64,000 bases of DNA, from assembly GCA_045646905.1 (NCBI GenBank), contig JAZRLP010000026.1, forward strand, positions 124,001 to 188,000. The letters run 5' to 3'. The position numbers and the translations under genes are program-made. Below, piece by piece: positions 8,292-16,850 of the stretch (position 1 is its first letter; each line of letters begins with the position of its first letter). The notes beneath the pieces were generated by a model. The model did not search any database. It worked only from the letters and a program-made list of their open reading frames with translations, and was not told where the DNA came from. The stretch comes from RGIG4079 sp045646905. Its GTDB lineage: Bacteria; Bacteroidota; Bacteroidia; Bacteroidales; Muribaculaceae.

Positions 8292-9260
8292 TTACCAATA
8301 TCGAGTTTTAAGGTAATCAATTAATTCGGGATATTTATCGGAAATTGGTGCTAACAGGTCTTCGGGATCGATGATTATGTATTTAGATTGGTCGGCTATG
8401 CAACTTCGCCATGTTGTTTCCATATTAGTCCCTGAGATTTTATAATGCTTTTGAAGAAGGTCTTTGTTTTGTTTGGGAATAACATGGATATGAAGAAAAT
8501 CAACTGCTTTTAAATCTTCCAAGTTTTGATGCTTAATAACCTCTTCAGCCCATAGGGTTTGACGCATTAATTGATAGAATGGTTCTTGATAATATATACT
8601 TCCTTGATAACATTCTAATGATTTTAGTTGAGTTGAATTTTCAATCAATTGATTATATCTATTTTGTCGTTCGATACCTTTGCCATTTGTATCTTTTGGC
8701 TCATTAGGTCTGTCTTCAGTTGATTTGTCAAGAGTAGCATAATGTTCGGTATATTTCCATTCAATAGGGATAAGCCATTTTGAGCCAGATTTGTGTTTTG
8801 CGTATATAAAGGCATCTACTGAAGTGCAGTTTGACCCTCTGTTGAGGGTTTTCTCGTTGAGGTGCTGCTCTTTGCTAACAACTTCGAATGCGATGAAAGC
8901 AGGTAGCTTATCGCAAGGTATCGGTAAAACATCGATAAATTCGTCGGATACAGCGTTTAATATTGCCAAAACAGCATCTTTATCTTGAATTAGAGGCATT
9001 AAGTGATTAATACATGCAATTTGGGAAGATAGAATATGTCCTGAAGGAGTATCTCCTGCCCACCATGAAATATTGTTTTCAGAAAAATATTGCTTTGATT
9101 TTTCAAAAATGGGTTGGAATATATTGTTATCGCCATTTCACAAAACATAATTATATGTTCGACCCATAAATTTTCCACCACCATTGTCTCCATTAAAAAT
9201 TGGAGACCCTAAAAGATTACTTTGTTTCTCACGTTGTAACGAATAAAATTTACTGCTCAT
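8292..9260 (-). pseudogene. PGN_0703-like putative restriction endonuclease, interrupted by one in-frame TGA
   Basis: Read from ATG 9260-9258 the frame encodes about 322 codons with a single internal stop, TGA at 9140-9138 (codon 41). On both sides of it the sequence stays in one frame and looks like one protein: MSSKFYSLQREKQSNLLGSP before, WWAGDTPSGHILSSQIACINHL after, then a 235-residue main part. The main part holds a PD-(D/E)xK-like core, VDAFIYAKHKSG followed by LIPIEWKYTEHY, supporting a nuclease. The family assignment is from recognition of these segments and was not searched. Either this is a recent nonsense mutation (TGG to TGA would do), readthrough, or translation restarts at Met 8999. 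TGA is a normal stop in other genes here. Confidence 0.72.
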
Positions 9261-9276
9261 AGTATATTGTATAATT

Positions 9277-9322
9277 AGATGATGAAAATAGGGTGTCCCG
9301 AAATACTCGGAACTCCCTATTT
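9277..9322. repeat. Hairpin repeat, copy 2 (terminator-like)
   Basis: Near-identical direct copy of 8195-8240; the one difference (T for A in GGGTGT) opens a mismatch in the outer stem. It lies directly behind the HD gene stop (9330), serving as its terminator, and ahead of the nuclease start at 9260. Confidence 0.85.
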
Positions 9323-9329
9323 GTGGCTT

Positions 9330-9761
9330 TTACATCATTTGTGTTAATTCTTTATATGCTGAATGATATTTTTTGAGTCGTTTTATATCAGAATCAGTAA
9401 TATCATTTAGTCGGCGAATGTCCATGTTGTCGGTGAGGTCATTGATTTTTACCGCTACGGCTAATGGGTTTGGTTTTATGCGTTTGATAAAGTCACTGTA
9501 AGGCTCATCATCAGATAATTTTGTTACGCATCGCAGGGCTTCAATGATATGAATAGGGAAGCCTTCTTCCTTTAATTGTTCAAATGTCCAGTCGGTATCT
9601 TCTACTAAATCGTGCAAAACGCCACATATCTTTTCGTCGATACTTTTTCCGGCATTCATTACTCTCAGAATATGCCCTAAATATGGCATTCCGGTTTTGT
9701 CAACTTGCCCTTTATGGGCTTCAATTGCGATTGTTGTAGCTTTAGAAAGTAAATCTTCCAT
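9330..9761 (-). CDS. SpoT/MESH1-like HD-domain phosphohydrolase
   Basis: Protein of 143 aa made of a single HD domain. Metal-binding motifs are visible in order: AHKGQ, YLGHILRV, the HD doublet in VLHDLVEDT, and KINDLTDNMD, which resembles the KLADRLHNM segment of Rel/SpoT hydrolases. No synthetase, TGS or ACT domain is present. Hydrolysis of (p)ppGpp or a related nucleotide is a reasonable family-based inference; the substrate is not shown. The 3' end of this gene is partly echoed behind the nuclease pseudogene. Confidence 0.75.
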   Translation of the reverse strand: MEDLLSKATTIAIEAHKGQVDKTGMPYLGHILRVMNAGKSIDEKICGVLHDLVEDTDWTFEQLKEEGFPIHIIEALRCVTKLSDDEPYSDFIKRIKPNPLAVAVKINDLTDNMDIRRLNDITDSDIKRLKKYHSAYKELTQMM

Positions 9762-9803
9762 AGTTAATAGTGTTATGTTGATAGATTAGAATTGGATAAA
9801 TAA

Positions 9804-9835
9804 AAACACAGCAAACCTTAAGGCCTGCTGTGTTT
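9804..9835 (-). terminator. Pullulanase terminator
   Basis: A 10-bp perfect stem, AAACACAGCA/TGCTGTGTTT, is followed on the minus strand by a short T run, just downstream of the pullulanase stop. Confidence 0.85.
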
Positions 9836-9858
9836 GTTGTTGTATGATGTTTTTATCA

Positions 9859-11880
9859 TTATTTTACTCTTGCGAGGATTAGTGCTGAAGTTGGAGCAAC
9901 TGTCATTTTGCCACCTTTAGTAGTGCCCATGCCGTCGGCTTTGAGTTTGCCATCTTGAGCGACAATAATCCATTCTCCTTTTTTGATTTTTACCTCTTGA
10001 GCTTCGTTTGAGCCGTTGAATACGAGCTTGATTTCTTTCCAAGAGTCGCCGTTTGCGTTGTCTTTGATAGAGTAAGAGATGAGGTTTTCACCTTTTACAT
10101 TATCAAATACGATGTGTTTAGCAATCGCTTCGGCTGTAGTCATGCGGAATGCTGGGTGAGCTTTGCGAAGTTTGGTCAATTCGCAGTAATAGTTGAATTG
10201 CTCTGCGTTTTTGTTTTTCAAAGACCAATCGATAGCGTTAACCGAGTCGGGGCGGTTATAAGTGTTGTGAATGCCTTTTTTATTGCGGAACACTTCTTCG
10301 CCGGCAAACATAAATGGAGTGCCTTGTGAAGTGAATACGATAGTTTGAGCAAGGCGAGCTGCACGCATCTTTTCTTCTTCGCTTGCGCCTTTCATCGAAA
10401 CATTAAGTTTGTCGGTAAGGCTATAGTCGTCGTGGCAAGACACATAGTTGATGATTTGAGTAGGTGCAGTAGCGTAAGCAAATTTAGAGTTGTTGCCTTT
10501 TGAGTAGTCAACTTGTGGGTGTGCTGTTGAAGCAACAATACCGATTTTGACTGTTTCTTTGTTGCCAGGAGCGTTTGTTGCAAAACCTCTGTTTTCGCCA
10601 TTGCTATAGTGACCTTTAACTGCATCACGGAGATCGTCGCTAAATACTGCGATGCCTTCCATTTTTGCAACATTTTCTTTTAATGCACGACGCTCAACGG
10701 GTAGAGGAGAGTCGCCACATGTCCAACCTTCACCATAAACGAAAATGCGAGGATTAACTTCTTTGAGCGTTTTTGCAACTTTATTCATTGTTTCGGTGTC
10801 GTGGATAGCCATGAGGTCGAAACGGAAACCATCGATGTGGTATTCTTCAGCCCAATATTTTACTGAATTTACGATGTAGTTGCGCATTTGTTCGCGTTCA
10901 GATGCAGTTTCGTTGCCACAACCCGATGCATCGCTATATGTGCCATCTTGGCGATAACGATAGTAGTAGTGAGGTGCTGTCAATGAGAAGTTCGAATCAT
11001 CATTGTTTGCAGTGTGGTTATAAACAACATCCATGATAACCCCGATGCCAGCATCGTGAAGAGCTTTAATCATTTGCTTCATTTCAAGGATGCGAGTAGC
11101 AGGGTTAGCAGGGTTGGTTGAATAAGAGCCTTCGGGCGCGTTGTAGTTGTATGGGTCATAACCCCAGTTGTATTTGTTAGAAGGTAGTTGGCTTTCATCT
11201 ACGCTGTTGTAGTCGTAAGATGGAAGAATGTGAATGTGAGTGATGCCCAATTCTTTCAAGTGGTCGATACCAGTTTTGTCGCCAAGTAGTGAGCGAGTGC
11301 CTTGCTCGGTAAGAGCGAGGAATTTACCTTTGTTTACGATACCCGATGATGGGTGGATTGAGAAGTCGCGGTGGTGCATTTCGTAGATAATAACATCGGC
11401 AATGCTTCCAATTTCGGGACCTTTATCATTTTCCCAACCAGCAGGATTGGTTGTTGCAAAGTCAATAATAGCAGCGCGGCGTCCATTTGTGCCTACGGCT
11501 TTTGCCCACACACCAGGAGTTTCATCGAGCCATTTGCCTTCAAATTTGATGCGGAATGTATAGAATTTGCCATAAAGTTGTTCGGGTACGGATACTCTCC
11601 ATGTGCCGTTATCGCTTTTCTTCATTTCGAGAGTGGCTGTTGAAGGTGTGTTGCAATCGGTGTTGTATAGCAACACTTGAGCTGCTTCGGCTTGAGGTGA
11701 CCACAATGTGAAATGTGTACCTTGGTTGTCAACTTTGAGTTCAAGATCGTCACCATTGTAGGTGGGTAGTGAAGTATAAACAGTTTCCATATTGGGTTGA
11801 GTGGCATGAGCCGTTACTCCACATAGCAATGCTGCCGAAATCATTGTTCCGGTGCAAAGTTTAATGAGGTTAATTTTCAT
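9859..11880 (-). CDS. pulA: Secreted type I pullulanase (GH13)
   Basis: Protein of 673 aa that hydrolyses alpha-1,6 branch links of pullulan, starch or glycogen. A Sec signal peptide (residues 1-26, ending GVTAHA) sends it out of the cytoplasm. A CBM48-like N-terminal beta domain (about 45-140, HFTLWSPQAEAAQVLLY) precedes the GH13 barrel. The type I pullulanase signature YNWGYDPYNYNAPEGSY is present, together with the catalytic regions DVVYNHT, GFRFDLMAIHD (nucleophile Asp), YGEGWTCG (acid Glu) and YVSCHDDYSL. A small T9SS-like protein lies 38 nt upstream on the same strand, so both are probably expressed from the promoter near 12260-12291. Confidence 0.94.
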   Translation of the reverse strand: MKINLIKLCTGTMISAALLCGVTAHATQPNMETVYTSLPTYNGDDLELKVDNQGTHFTLWSPQAEAAQVLLYNTDCNTPSTATLEMKKSDNGTWRVSVPEQLYGKFYTFRIKFEGKWLDETPGVWAKAVGTNGRRAAIIDFATTNPAGWENDKGPEIGSIADVIIYEMHHRDFSIHPSSGIVNKGKFLALTEQGTRSLLGDKTGIDHLKELGITHIHILPSYDYNSVDESQLPSNKYNWGYDPYNYNAPEGSYSTNPANPATRILEMKQMIKALHDAGIGVIMDVVYNHTANNDDSNFSLTAPHYYYRYRQDGTYSDASGCGNETASEREQMRNYIVNSVKYWAEEYHIDGFRFDLMAIHDTETMNKVAKTLKEVNPRIFVYGEGWTCGDSPLPVERRALKENVAKMEGIAVFSDDLRDAVKGHYSNGENRGFATNAPGNKETVKIGIVASTAHPQVDYSKGNNSKFAYATAPTQIINYVSCHDDYSLTDKLNVSMKGASEEEKMRAARLAQTIVFTSQGTPFMFAGEEVFRNKKGIHNTYNRPDSVNAIDWSLKNKNAEQFNYYCELTKLRKAHPAFRMTTAEAIAKHIVFDNVKGENLISYSIKDNANGDSWKEIKLVFNGSNEAQEVKIKKGEWIIVAQDGKLKADGMGTTKGGKMTVAPTSALILARVK

Positions 11881-11918
11881 TTAATGATTATTGTTTAAGT
11901 ATGATTATAATGTTCTTC

Positions 11919-12230
11919 TTATTTTACAATCACGGTTTTAGACCAGTGGTTGCATTTTACAATGTAATAACCACGAGGCAACTCAATGGTGGTAGAACCT
12001 TGAGAGATTGTGATGTTTTTGATTGCTTGCCCGGTAATAGAGAAAATTTGGAAACAAATAGGCTCTTCGCTATTTGCAGTTAAGGTTATGGCTCCTGAAG
12101 ATGCTCTTACTGAAGCCTGATTACCGATGGTAGAGCTTGTGGCTTGAGATGGGAAGGCATAAACTGCCGATGAACTGAAGCCCATCAAGCATATAAATAA
12201 AGCTACCGATATGTTTCTTAGTTTCTTCAT
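11919..12230 (-). CDS. Short secreted protein consisting of a T9SS sorting-domain-like module
   Basis: Protein of 103 aa; the ATG at 12230 is chosen because it begins a signal peptide (MKKLRNISVALFICLMGFSS, cleavage near AYA). After a short serine-rich linker, the remaining 55 residues resemble the C-terminal sorting domain of type IX cargo: FQIFSITGQAIKNITI, then IELPRGYYIVKCNHWSKTVIV, with the typical GxY-IV-K ending. There is no cargo domain. It precedes the pullulanase in a likely operon. A T9SS link fits the presence of porQ in this window, but the function is unknown. Confidence 0.65.
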   Translation of the reverse strand: MKKLRNISVALFICLMGFSSSAVYAFPSQATSSTIGNQASVRASSGAITLTANSEEPICFQIFSITGQAIKNITISQGSTTIELPRGYYIVKCNHWSKTVIVK

Positions 12231-12259
12231 GTTTTTATGGTCTATACCTTTTAATGTTA

Positions 12260-12291
12260 CAAAGTAAGATATTATAATTGTAACTTCCAAA
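12260..12291 (-). promoter_or_regulatory. Promoter of the CTD-like gene and pullulanase
   Basis: On the minus strand a -33 TTTG (12291-12288) and a -7 variant TACTTTG (12266-12260, one base shorter than consensus) are 21 nt apart. The start codon is 30 nt downstream. Confidence 0.4.
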
Positions 12292-12474
12292 TATTTCAAC
12301 AAGAATTAATGTGTATTATTGAATAATTATTGGAATTTAAGAAAGTGTATGGTGGATGTAGCCGTAAATGGATGTATTGTTGATAAGTTTTGACATGAGT
12401 GTAAACATAGTATTAAAGCGCGGTTTTGAGGAAATGGTGGTGATTGTTAAATGTTTAATGCCATTGATATAGTT

Positions 12475-12501
12475 GTAAATCGATTTTTTTTAGTATCTTT
12501 G
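12475..12501 (+). promoter_or_regulatory. Glycogen synthase promoter
   Basis: -7 TATCTTTG at 12494-12501. A TTG at 12475-12477 is nearer than the usual spacing (16 nt). The leader would be about 20 nt. Confidence 0.55.
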
Positions 12502-12528
12502 CACTTTCAAATATGAAAATCTACAATT

Positions 12529-14169
12529 ATGAAAGAAGCAACGGTAAAGATTGACCTATTGTTTGAAACAAGTTGGGAGGTTTGTAACAAGATTGGCGGT
12601 ATATATACCGTATTATCAACAAAAGCAAAAACATTACAAAAATTATATAAAGATAAAACGATTTTTGTTGGTCCCGATGTGTGGAGCGACGAAAATCCAT
12701 CTCCCTATTTTGTAGAGTCAAAGACTCTATTGAAACAATGGAAGTCGCAAGCGCAATTGCCCGAAGGTGTTACTGTGAGAGTAGGCCGTTGGGATATTCC
12801 CGGAAAACCTATTGTGGTATTGGTGAAATTTGACGCTATGTATGCAGTAAAGGATTCATTCTATGGCGATATGTGGAATCGTTATGGTGTTGATTCGCTA
12901 CATGCTTATGGCGATTATGATGAAGCTTGTGCCTTTTCACATGCAGCAGGTGTGGTAATCAAAAGCATCTGTGACTTTGAGGGGATTGAAGGGAAAAATG
13001 TTATAGCTCATTTTGATGAATGGACTACTGGCATGGGATTGCTTTATGTTAAGAGCTATCTTCCTTCGGTAAAAACAATGTTTACTACTCACGCCACAAG
13101 TATTGGCCGTAGCATATGCGGAAATAATAAACCATTATATGATTATCTTAAAGGTTATAATGGTGATCAAATGGCTGGAGAACTTAATATGCAGTCAAAG
13201 CATTCGCTTGAAAAAGCTGCGGCACACAATGCCGACTGCTTTACTACTGTGAGCGAAATTACAGCTATTGAATGTGAACAATTACTCGACATACGCCCTC
13301 ATGTTGTAACACCTAATGGTTTTGAACAAAATTTTGTTCCATCAAAGACAAAATTTGCTGCCGCTCGTGAAGAAGCACGCAAAAATCTGTTGAATGTAGC
13401 CTCGTCATTAGTTGGGTATCAAATGAGTGATGACACATTTATTGTAGCAACTTCGGGCCGATGTGAATATCGTAATAAAGGTATCGATTTGTTCCTTGAC
13501 TCGGTTGCTCGATTGGGCGATATTGACCCCGAGCGTGATATATTGGCATATGTGATGGTACCAGCATGGGCTAAAGAGCCTCGTGCCGATCTCCAAAAAG
13601 CATTGTCACTTAAACGCAAAAAGCGTCTAGAAGACCCTACGATTACTCATTGGTTGAATAATCCTAATGAAGATCCTATTATAAACCGTATTCATGGTAT
13701 AGGTTTTGCAAACGATAAAAATAGTCGTGTGACAGTGATTTATGTACCATGTTATTTGAACGGAACTGATGGCGTATTTAATCAAAGCTATTACGACCTC
13801 TTGATAGGTATGGATGCAACAGTATTCCCTTCATATTATGAACCATGGGGCTATACCCCACTCGAAAGTGTAGCATTTGGAGTGCCTACGGTTACAACTA
13901 CCTTGTCGGGCTTTGGTCAATGGATTCTCTCATCGTTCAAAAACAACTTTGACGATTGTGGTGTAAATGTTATTGCGCGTGGCGACTTTAACTATGGTGA
14001 AGTTGTAGAAAATATTGCTCAATCATTGAAATATTTGGTTGACTGTGGAGCAACAGCATCAATGGATATTAGCAAAGCTGCAATGAAGACAGCTTCGGCT
14101 GCTGCTTGGGATAATTTCATTGAATATTATCTTGAAGCGTTTGAAATAGCATTGGATAACAAAGCATAG
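12529..14169 (+). CDS. Glycogen synthase, GT3 (eukaryote-like) family
   Basis: Protein of 546 aa. Family reaction: elongates alpha-1,4-glucan from a nucleotide-sugar donor (UDP-glucose is usual for GT3). The N-terminus FETSWEVCNKIGGIYTVLS is the GT3 version of the donor-binding GG loop, distinct from the KVGGL motif of the GT5 GlgA family. Further motifs are TTHATSIGRSICGNN, VTPNGFE, and the C-terminal catalytic loop PSYYEPWGYTPLE. The enzyme is cytoplasmic. Alpha-glucan phosphorylase follows 54 nt downstream on the same strand, pairing synthesis and breakdown of glycogen. No glgC or glgB is in the window. Confidence 0.9.
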   Translation: MKEATVKIDLLFETSWEVCNKIGGIYTVLSTKAKTLQKLYKDKTIFVGPDVWSDENPSPYFVESKTLLKQWKSQAQLPEGVTVRVGRWDIPGKPIVVLVKFDAMYAVKDSFYGDMWNRYGVDSLHAYGDYDEACAFSHAAGVVIKSICDFEGIEGKNVIAHFDEWTTGMGLLYVKSYLPSVKTMFTTHATSIGRSICGNNKPLYDYLKGYNGDQMAGELNMQSKHSLEKAAAHNADCFTTVSEITAIECEQLLDIRPHVVTPNGFEQNFVPSKTKFAAAREEARKNLLNVASSLVGYQMSDDTFIVATSGRCEYRNKGIDLFLDSVARLGDIDPERDILAYVMVPAWAKEPRADLQKALSLKRKKRLEDPTITHWLNNPNEDPIINRIHGIGFANDKNSRVTVIYVPCYLNGTDGVFNQSYYDLLIGMDATVFPSYYEPWGYTPLESVAFGVPTVTTTLSGFGQWILSSFKNNFDDCGVNVIARGDFNYGEVVENIAQSLKYLVDCGATASMDISKAAMKTASAAAWDNFIEYYLEAFEIALDNKA

Positions 14170-14223
14170 AGGATTGGATTATATTAATATATAGAAAATA
14201 ACATTTAATTAATTTATAAATTT

Positions 14224-16782
14224 ATGAAATTACCAGTAAGCAACACTAATGCACCCGCTTGGCGTGACATTACTGTTAACTCTGAATTGCCTTCTGAGCT
14301 TAAACCCTTGGAAGAGTTGTCAAAAAACCTTTGGTGGGTATGGAATAGTGAAGCAAAATCACTTTTCCGTACATTGAATCGTGACTTGTGGCGTGCTACA
14401 GGCGAAAACCCTGTAATGTTGTTACAACAACTATCGTCTGATCGCATTCAAGAAATCATCAATGACAAAGAAATGATGGCTACAATTAAGAAAGTGTATG
14501 CCGATTTCAAAGAGTATATGAAGAAACCAATGCGCAAAGATGTTCCTTCTATTTCTTACTTCTCAATGGAGTATGGTCTTTGCAACTGCTTGAAGATTTA
14601 TTCAGGTGGTCTTGGCGTATTGGCTGGTGACTATATCAAAGAGGCTTCAGATAGCTGTATTGATATGACTGCAGTTGGTTTCCTTTATCGTCATGGCTAT
14701 TTTACACAAAGCCTCTCGGTTGATGGTCAACAAATTGCTAATTATGAACCTCAAAACTTTAACCAACTTCCTATTGAACAAGTTTGCGATAAAAATGGCA
14801 AGCCTGTAATTCTTGAAGTTCCTTATCCAGGTCGTATCATTTACTCACACATATGGCGTGTAAATGTAGGTCGCATGAAGTTGTATCTACTCGATACTGA
14901 CTTTGATATGAATAGCGAATTTGACCGTCCTATCACTCACCAACTTTATGGTGGTGACTGGGAAAACCGCATCAAACAAGAATATCTTCTCGGTATCGGT
15001 GGTGTGTTGATGTTGAAGAAACTTGGTATCAAAACTCAACTTTATCACTGTAACGAAGGTCACGCAGCACTTTTGAACCTTCAACGCCTCGTTGACTATG
15101 TTCAAGAAGAACACCTCGACTTCAATGTAGCTCTTGAAATGGTGCGTGCATCTTCTCTTTATACTGTTCACACTCCAGTTCCTGCAGGTCACGACTACTT
15201 CGACGAAGGTCTCTTCGGTAAATATATGGGTGAATATCCTGCAAAACTTGGTATCAGCTGGAATGACCTCATCAATATGGGTCGCGAAAATCCAAATACC
15301 AACGAGCGTTTCTCAATGAGTGTATTTGCTCTTAATACTTGTCAAGAAGCTAACGGTGTGAGCTGGTTGCATGGTGAAGTGTCAAAGAAAATGTTTGCCG
15401 GCATTTGGAAAGGTTATAGCTGGGAAGAATCACATGTTGGTTATGTAACTAACGGTGTCCACATGCCTACATGGGCAGCATCGGAATGGAAAGAATTCTA
15501 TACTGAAAAACTCGGCGCTCAAGTGTTTGAAGACCAAAGCAATCCTGAAGCATGGAAAGGTATCTTCAAGGTTAAAGATGAAGAAATTTGGAACATGCGC
15601 ATGACTTTGAAGAACAAGTTTATCAACTTCGTAAAACGCGACTTCAAAGAAAAATGGTTGGCTAACCAAGGTGATCCTCAAGCAGTAATGAGCATCGTTG
15701 AAAAAATTAATCCTAATGCTCTTATCATTGGTTTTGCTCGTCGTTTTGCAACTTACAAGCGTGCACACCTATTGTTTACTGACCTTGATCGTCTTGCTAA
15801 AATCGTAAACAACGATCAATTCCCTGTACAATTTGTATTCTCTGGTAAGGCTCACCCTGCCGATGGCGCTGGTCAAGGTCTTATCAAACGCATCATGGAA
15901 ATCTCTCGTATGCCTCAATTCCTTGGTAAGATTATCTTCCTTGAAGACTACAACATGATTGTGGCAAAACGATTGGTTACTGGTGTTGATATCTGGTTGA
16001 ATACACCTACTCGTCCTCTTGAAGCATCGGGTACATCGGGCGAAAAAGCTGAAATGAATGGTGTACTTAACTTCTCAGTTCTTGATGGATGGTGGTATGA
16101 AGGCTATCGTTTCAACGAAAAAGCTGGTTGGGCATTGACCGACAAGCGTACTTATACCGACCAAGCTCAACAAGATAAACTTGATGCTGCTACTATCTAC
16201 TCAATGCTTGAAAACGAAATCATTCCATTGTATTTCGCTAAAAACTCAAAAGGTTACTCACCAGAATGGATTCAATACATCAAGGGTTCTATCGGTGACA
16301 TCGCTCCTAACTTCACAATGAAACGCATGATTGATGATTATATCGATCGTTTCTACAACAAGGAAGCTGCTCGCACTGCTCGTCTTGAAGCTAACGAATA
16401 TGCTCTTGCTAAAGAAATCGTTGCTTGGAAAGAAAAAGTAGCTGCTGCATGGGATGGTATCAAAGTATTTGACATCATCACTGAAGATAGCGGTAACAAC
16501 ACCGTAACTGGTCAACCTTATAGCGTGAAGGTTATTGTAGATACTAATGGTTTGGGAAAAGACCTCGCTATTGAAAATGTAATCTATAAATCAGAAAACG
16601 GCGAAGATAAACTTTACAATAAGATTGATTTTGAAATTGTTAAGGAAGAAGGTAATGTTTTTACTTACGAACTTAAAAGCAATCTCACTGATGCAGGTGT
16701 ATTCCGTTTTGCATATCGTATGTACCCTAAAAATGCAGAACTCCCACACCGTCAAGACTTCGCATTCACTCGTTGGATCTAA
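14224..16782 (+). CDS. glgP: Alpha-glucan (glycogen) phosphorylase, GT35
   Basis: Protein of 852 aa. It releases glucose-1-phosphate from alpha-1,4-glucans using pyridoxal phosphate. The N-terminus (SELKPLEELSKNLWWVWN) is the DUF3417 domain of the short phosphorylase subtype. Catalytic segments include SMEYGLCNCLKIYSGGLGVL, HCNEGHAALL, HTPVPAGHDYFDE, the RRFATYKRAHL loop, and the PLP-lysine region EASGTSGEKAEMNGVLNFS. A C-terminal extension of about 120 residues (after about 730) is outside the catalytic core. Codon use is markedly biased to a narrow set (GGT, CGT, AAC, CTT), unlike neighbours, which suggests very high expression. It ends at a terminator (16808-16837). Confidence 0.94.
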   Translation: MKLPVSNTNAPAWRDITVNSELPSELKPLEELSKNLWWVWNSEAKSLFRTLNRDLWRATGENPVMLLQQLSSDRIQEIINDKEMMATIKKVYADFKEYMKKPMRKDVPSISYFSMEYGLCNCLKIYSGGLGVLAGDYIKEASDSCIDMTAVGFLYRHGYFTQSLSVDGQQIANYEPQNFNQLPIEQVCDKNGKPVILEVPYPGRIIYSHIWRVNVGRMKLYLLDTDFDMNSEFDRPITHQLYGGDWENRIKQEYLLGIGGVLMLKKLGIKTQLYHCNEGHAALLNLQRLVDYVQEEHLDFNVALEMVRASSLYTVHTPVPAGHDYFDEGLFGKYMGEYPAKLGISWNDLINMGRENPNTNERFSMSVFALNTCQEANGVSWLHGEVSKKMFAGIWKGYSWEESHVGYVTNGVHMPTWAASEWKEFYTEKLGAQVFEDQSNPEAWKGIFKVKDEEIWNMRMTLKNKFINFVKRDFKEKWLANQGDPQAVMSIVEKINPNALIIGFARRFATYKRAHLLFTDLDRLAKIVNNDQFPVQFVFSGKAHPADGAGQGLIKRIMEISRMPQFLGKIIFLEDYNMIVAKRLVTGVDIWLNTPTRPLEASGTSGEKAEMNGVLNFSVLDGWWYEGYRFNEKAGWALTDKRTYTDQAQQDKLDAATIYSMLENEIIPLYFAKNSKGYSPEWIQYIKGSIGDIAPNFTMKRMIDDYIDRFYNKEAARTARLEANEYALAKEIVAWKEKVAAAWDGIKVFDIITEDSGNNTVTGQPYSVKVIVDTNGLGKDLAIENVIYKSENGEDKLYNKIDFEIVKEEGNVFTYELKSNLTDAGVFRFAYRMYPKNAELPHRQDFAFTRWI

Positions 16783-16807
16783 TAAGATACAACATATACA
16801 ATTAGTT

Positions 16808-16837
16808 ACAAAGGGTTGCTATATGGCAGCCCTTTGT
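16808..16837 (+). terminator. glgP terminator
   Basis: A 12-bp stem, ACAAAGGGTTGC/GCAGCCCTTTGT, with one G-U pair and a 6-nt loop. The T tract after it is weak. Confidence 0.65.
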
Positions 16838-16850
16838 TGAATTTATAAAT

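Larger units (their letters stand above)
12231..12528. other. Divergent intergenic region between the CTD-like gene and glycogen synthase
   Basis: About 300 nt without a gene. It contains outward-facing promoters at each end (12260-12291 minus, 12475-12501 plus). I see no further gene, repeat or RNA signal between them. Confidence 0.6.

Noticed and set aside
9138..9140. TGA read as tryptophan or selenocysteine throughout the genome
   Set aside because: TGA ends nhaA (56664-56666) and the methyltransferase gene (34817-34819) normally, and no SECIS-like hairpin was recognised after 9138.
8999..9193. A 64-codon minus-strand reading between the nuclease and the HD gene
   Set aside because: It is out of frame with the nuclease. 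The nuclease frame itself continues through this region with meaningful protein on both sides of the single TGA, so this reading is a shadow.
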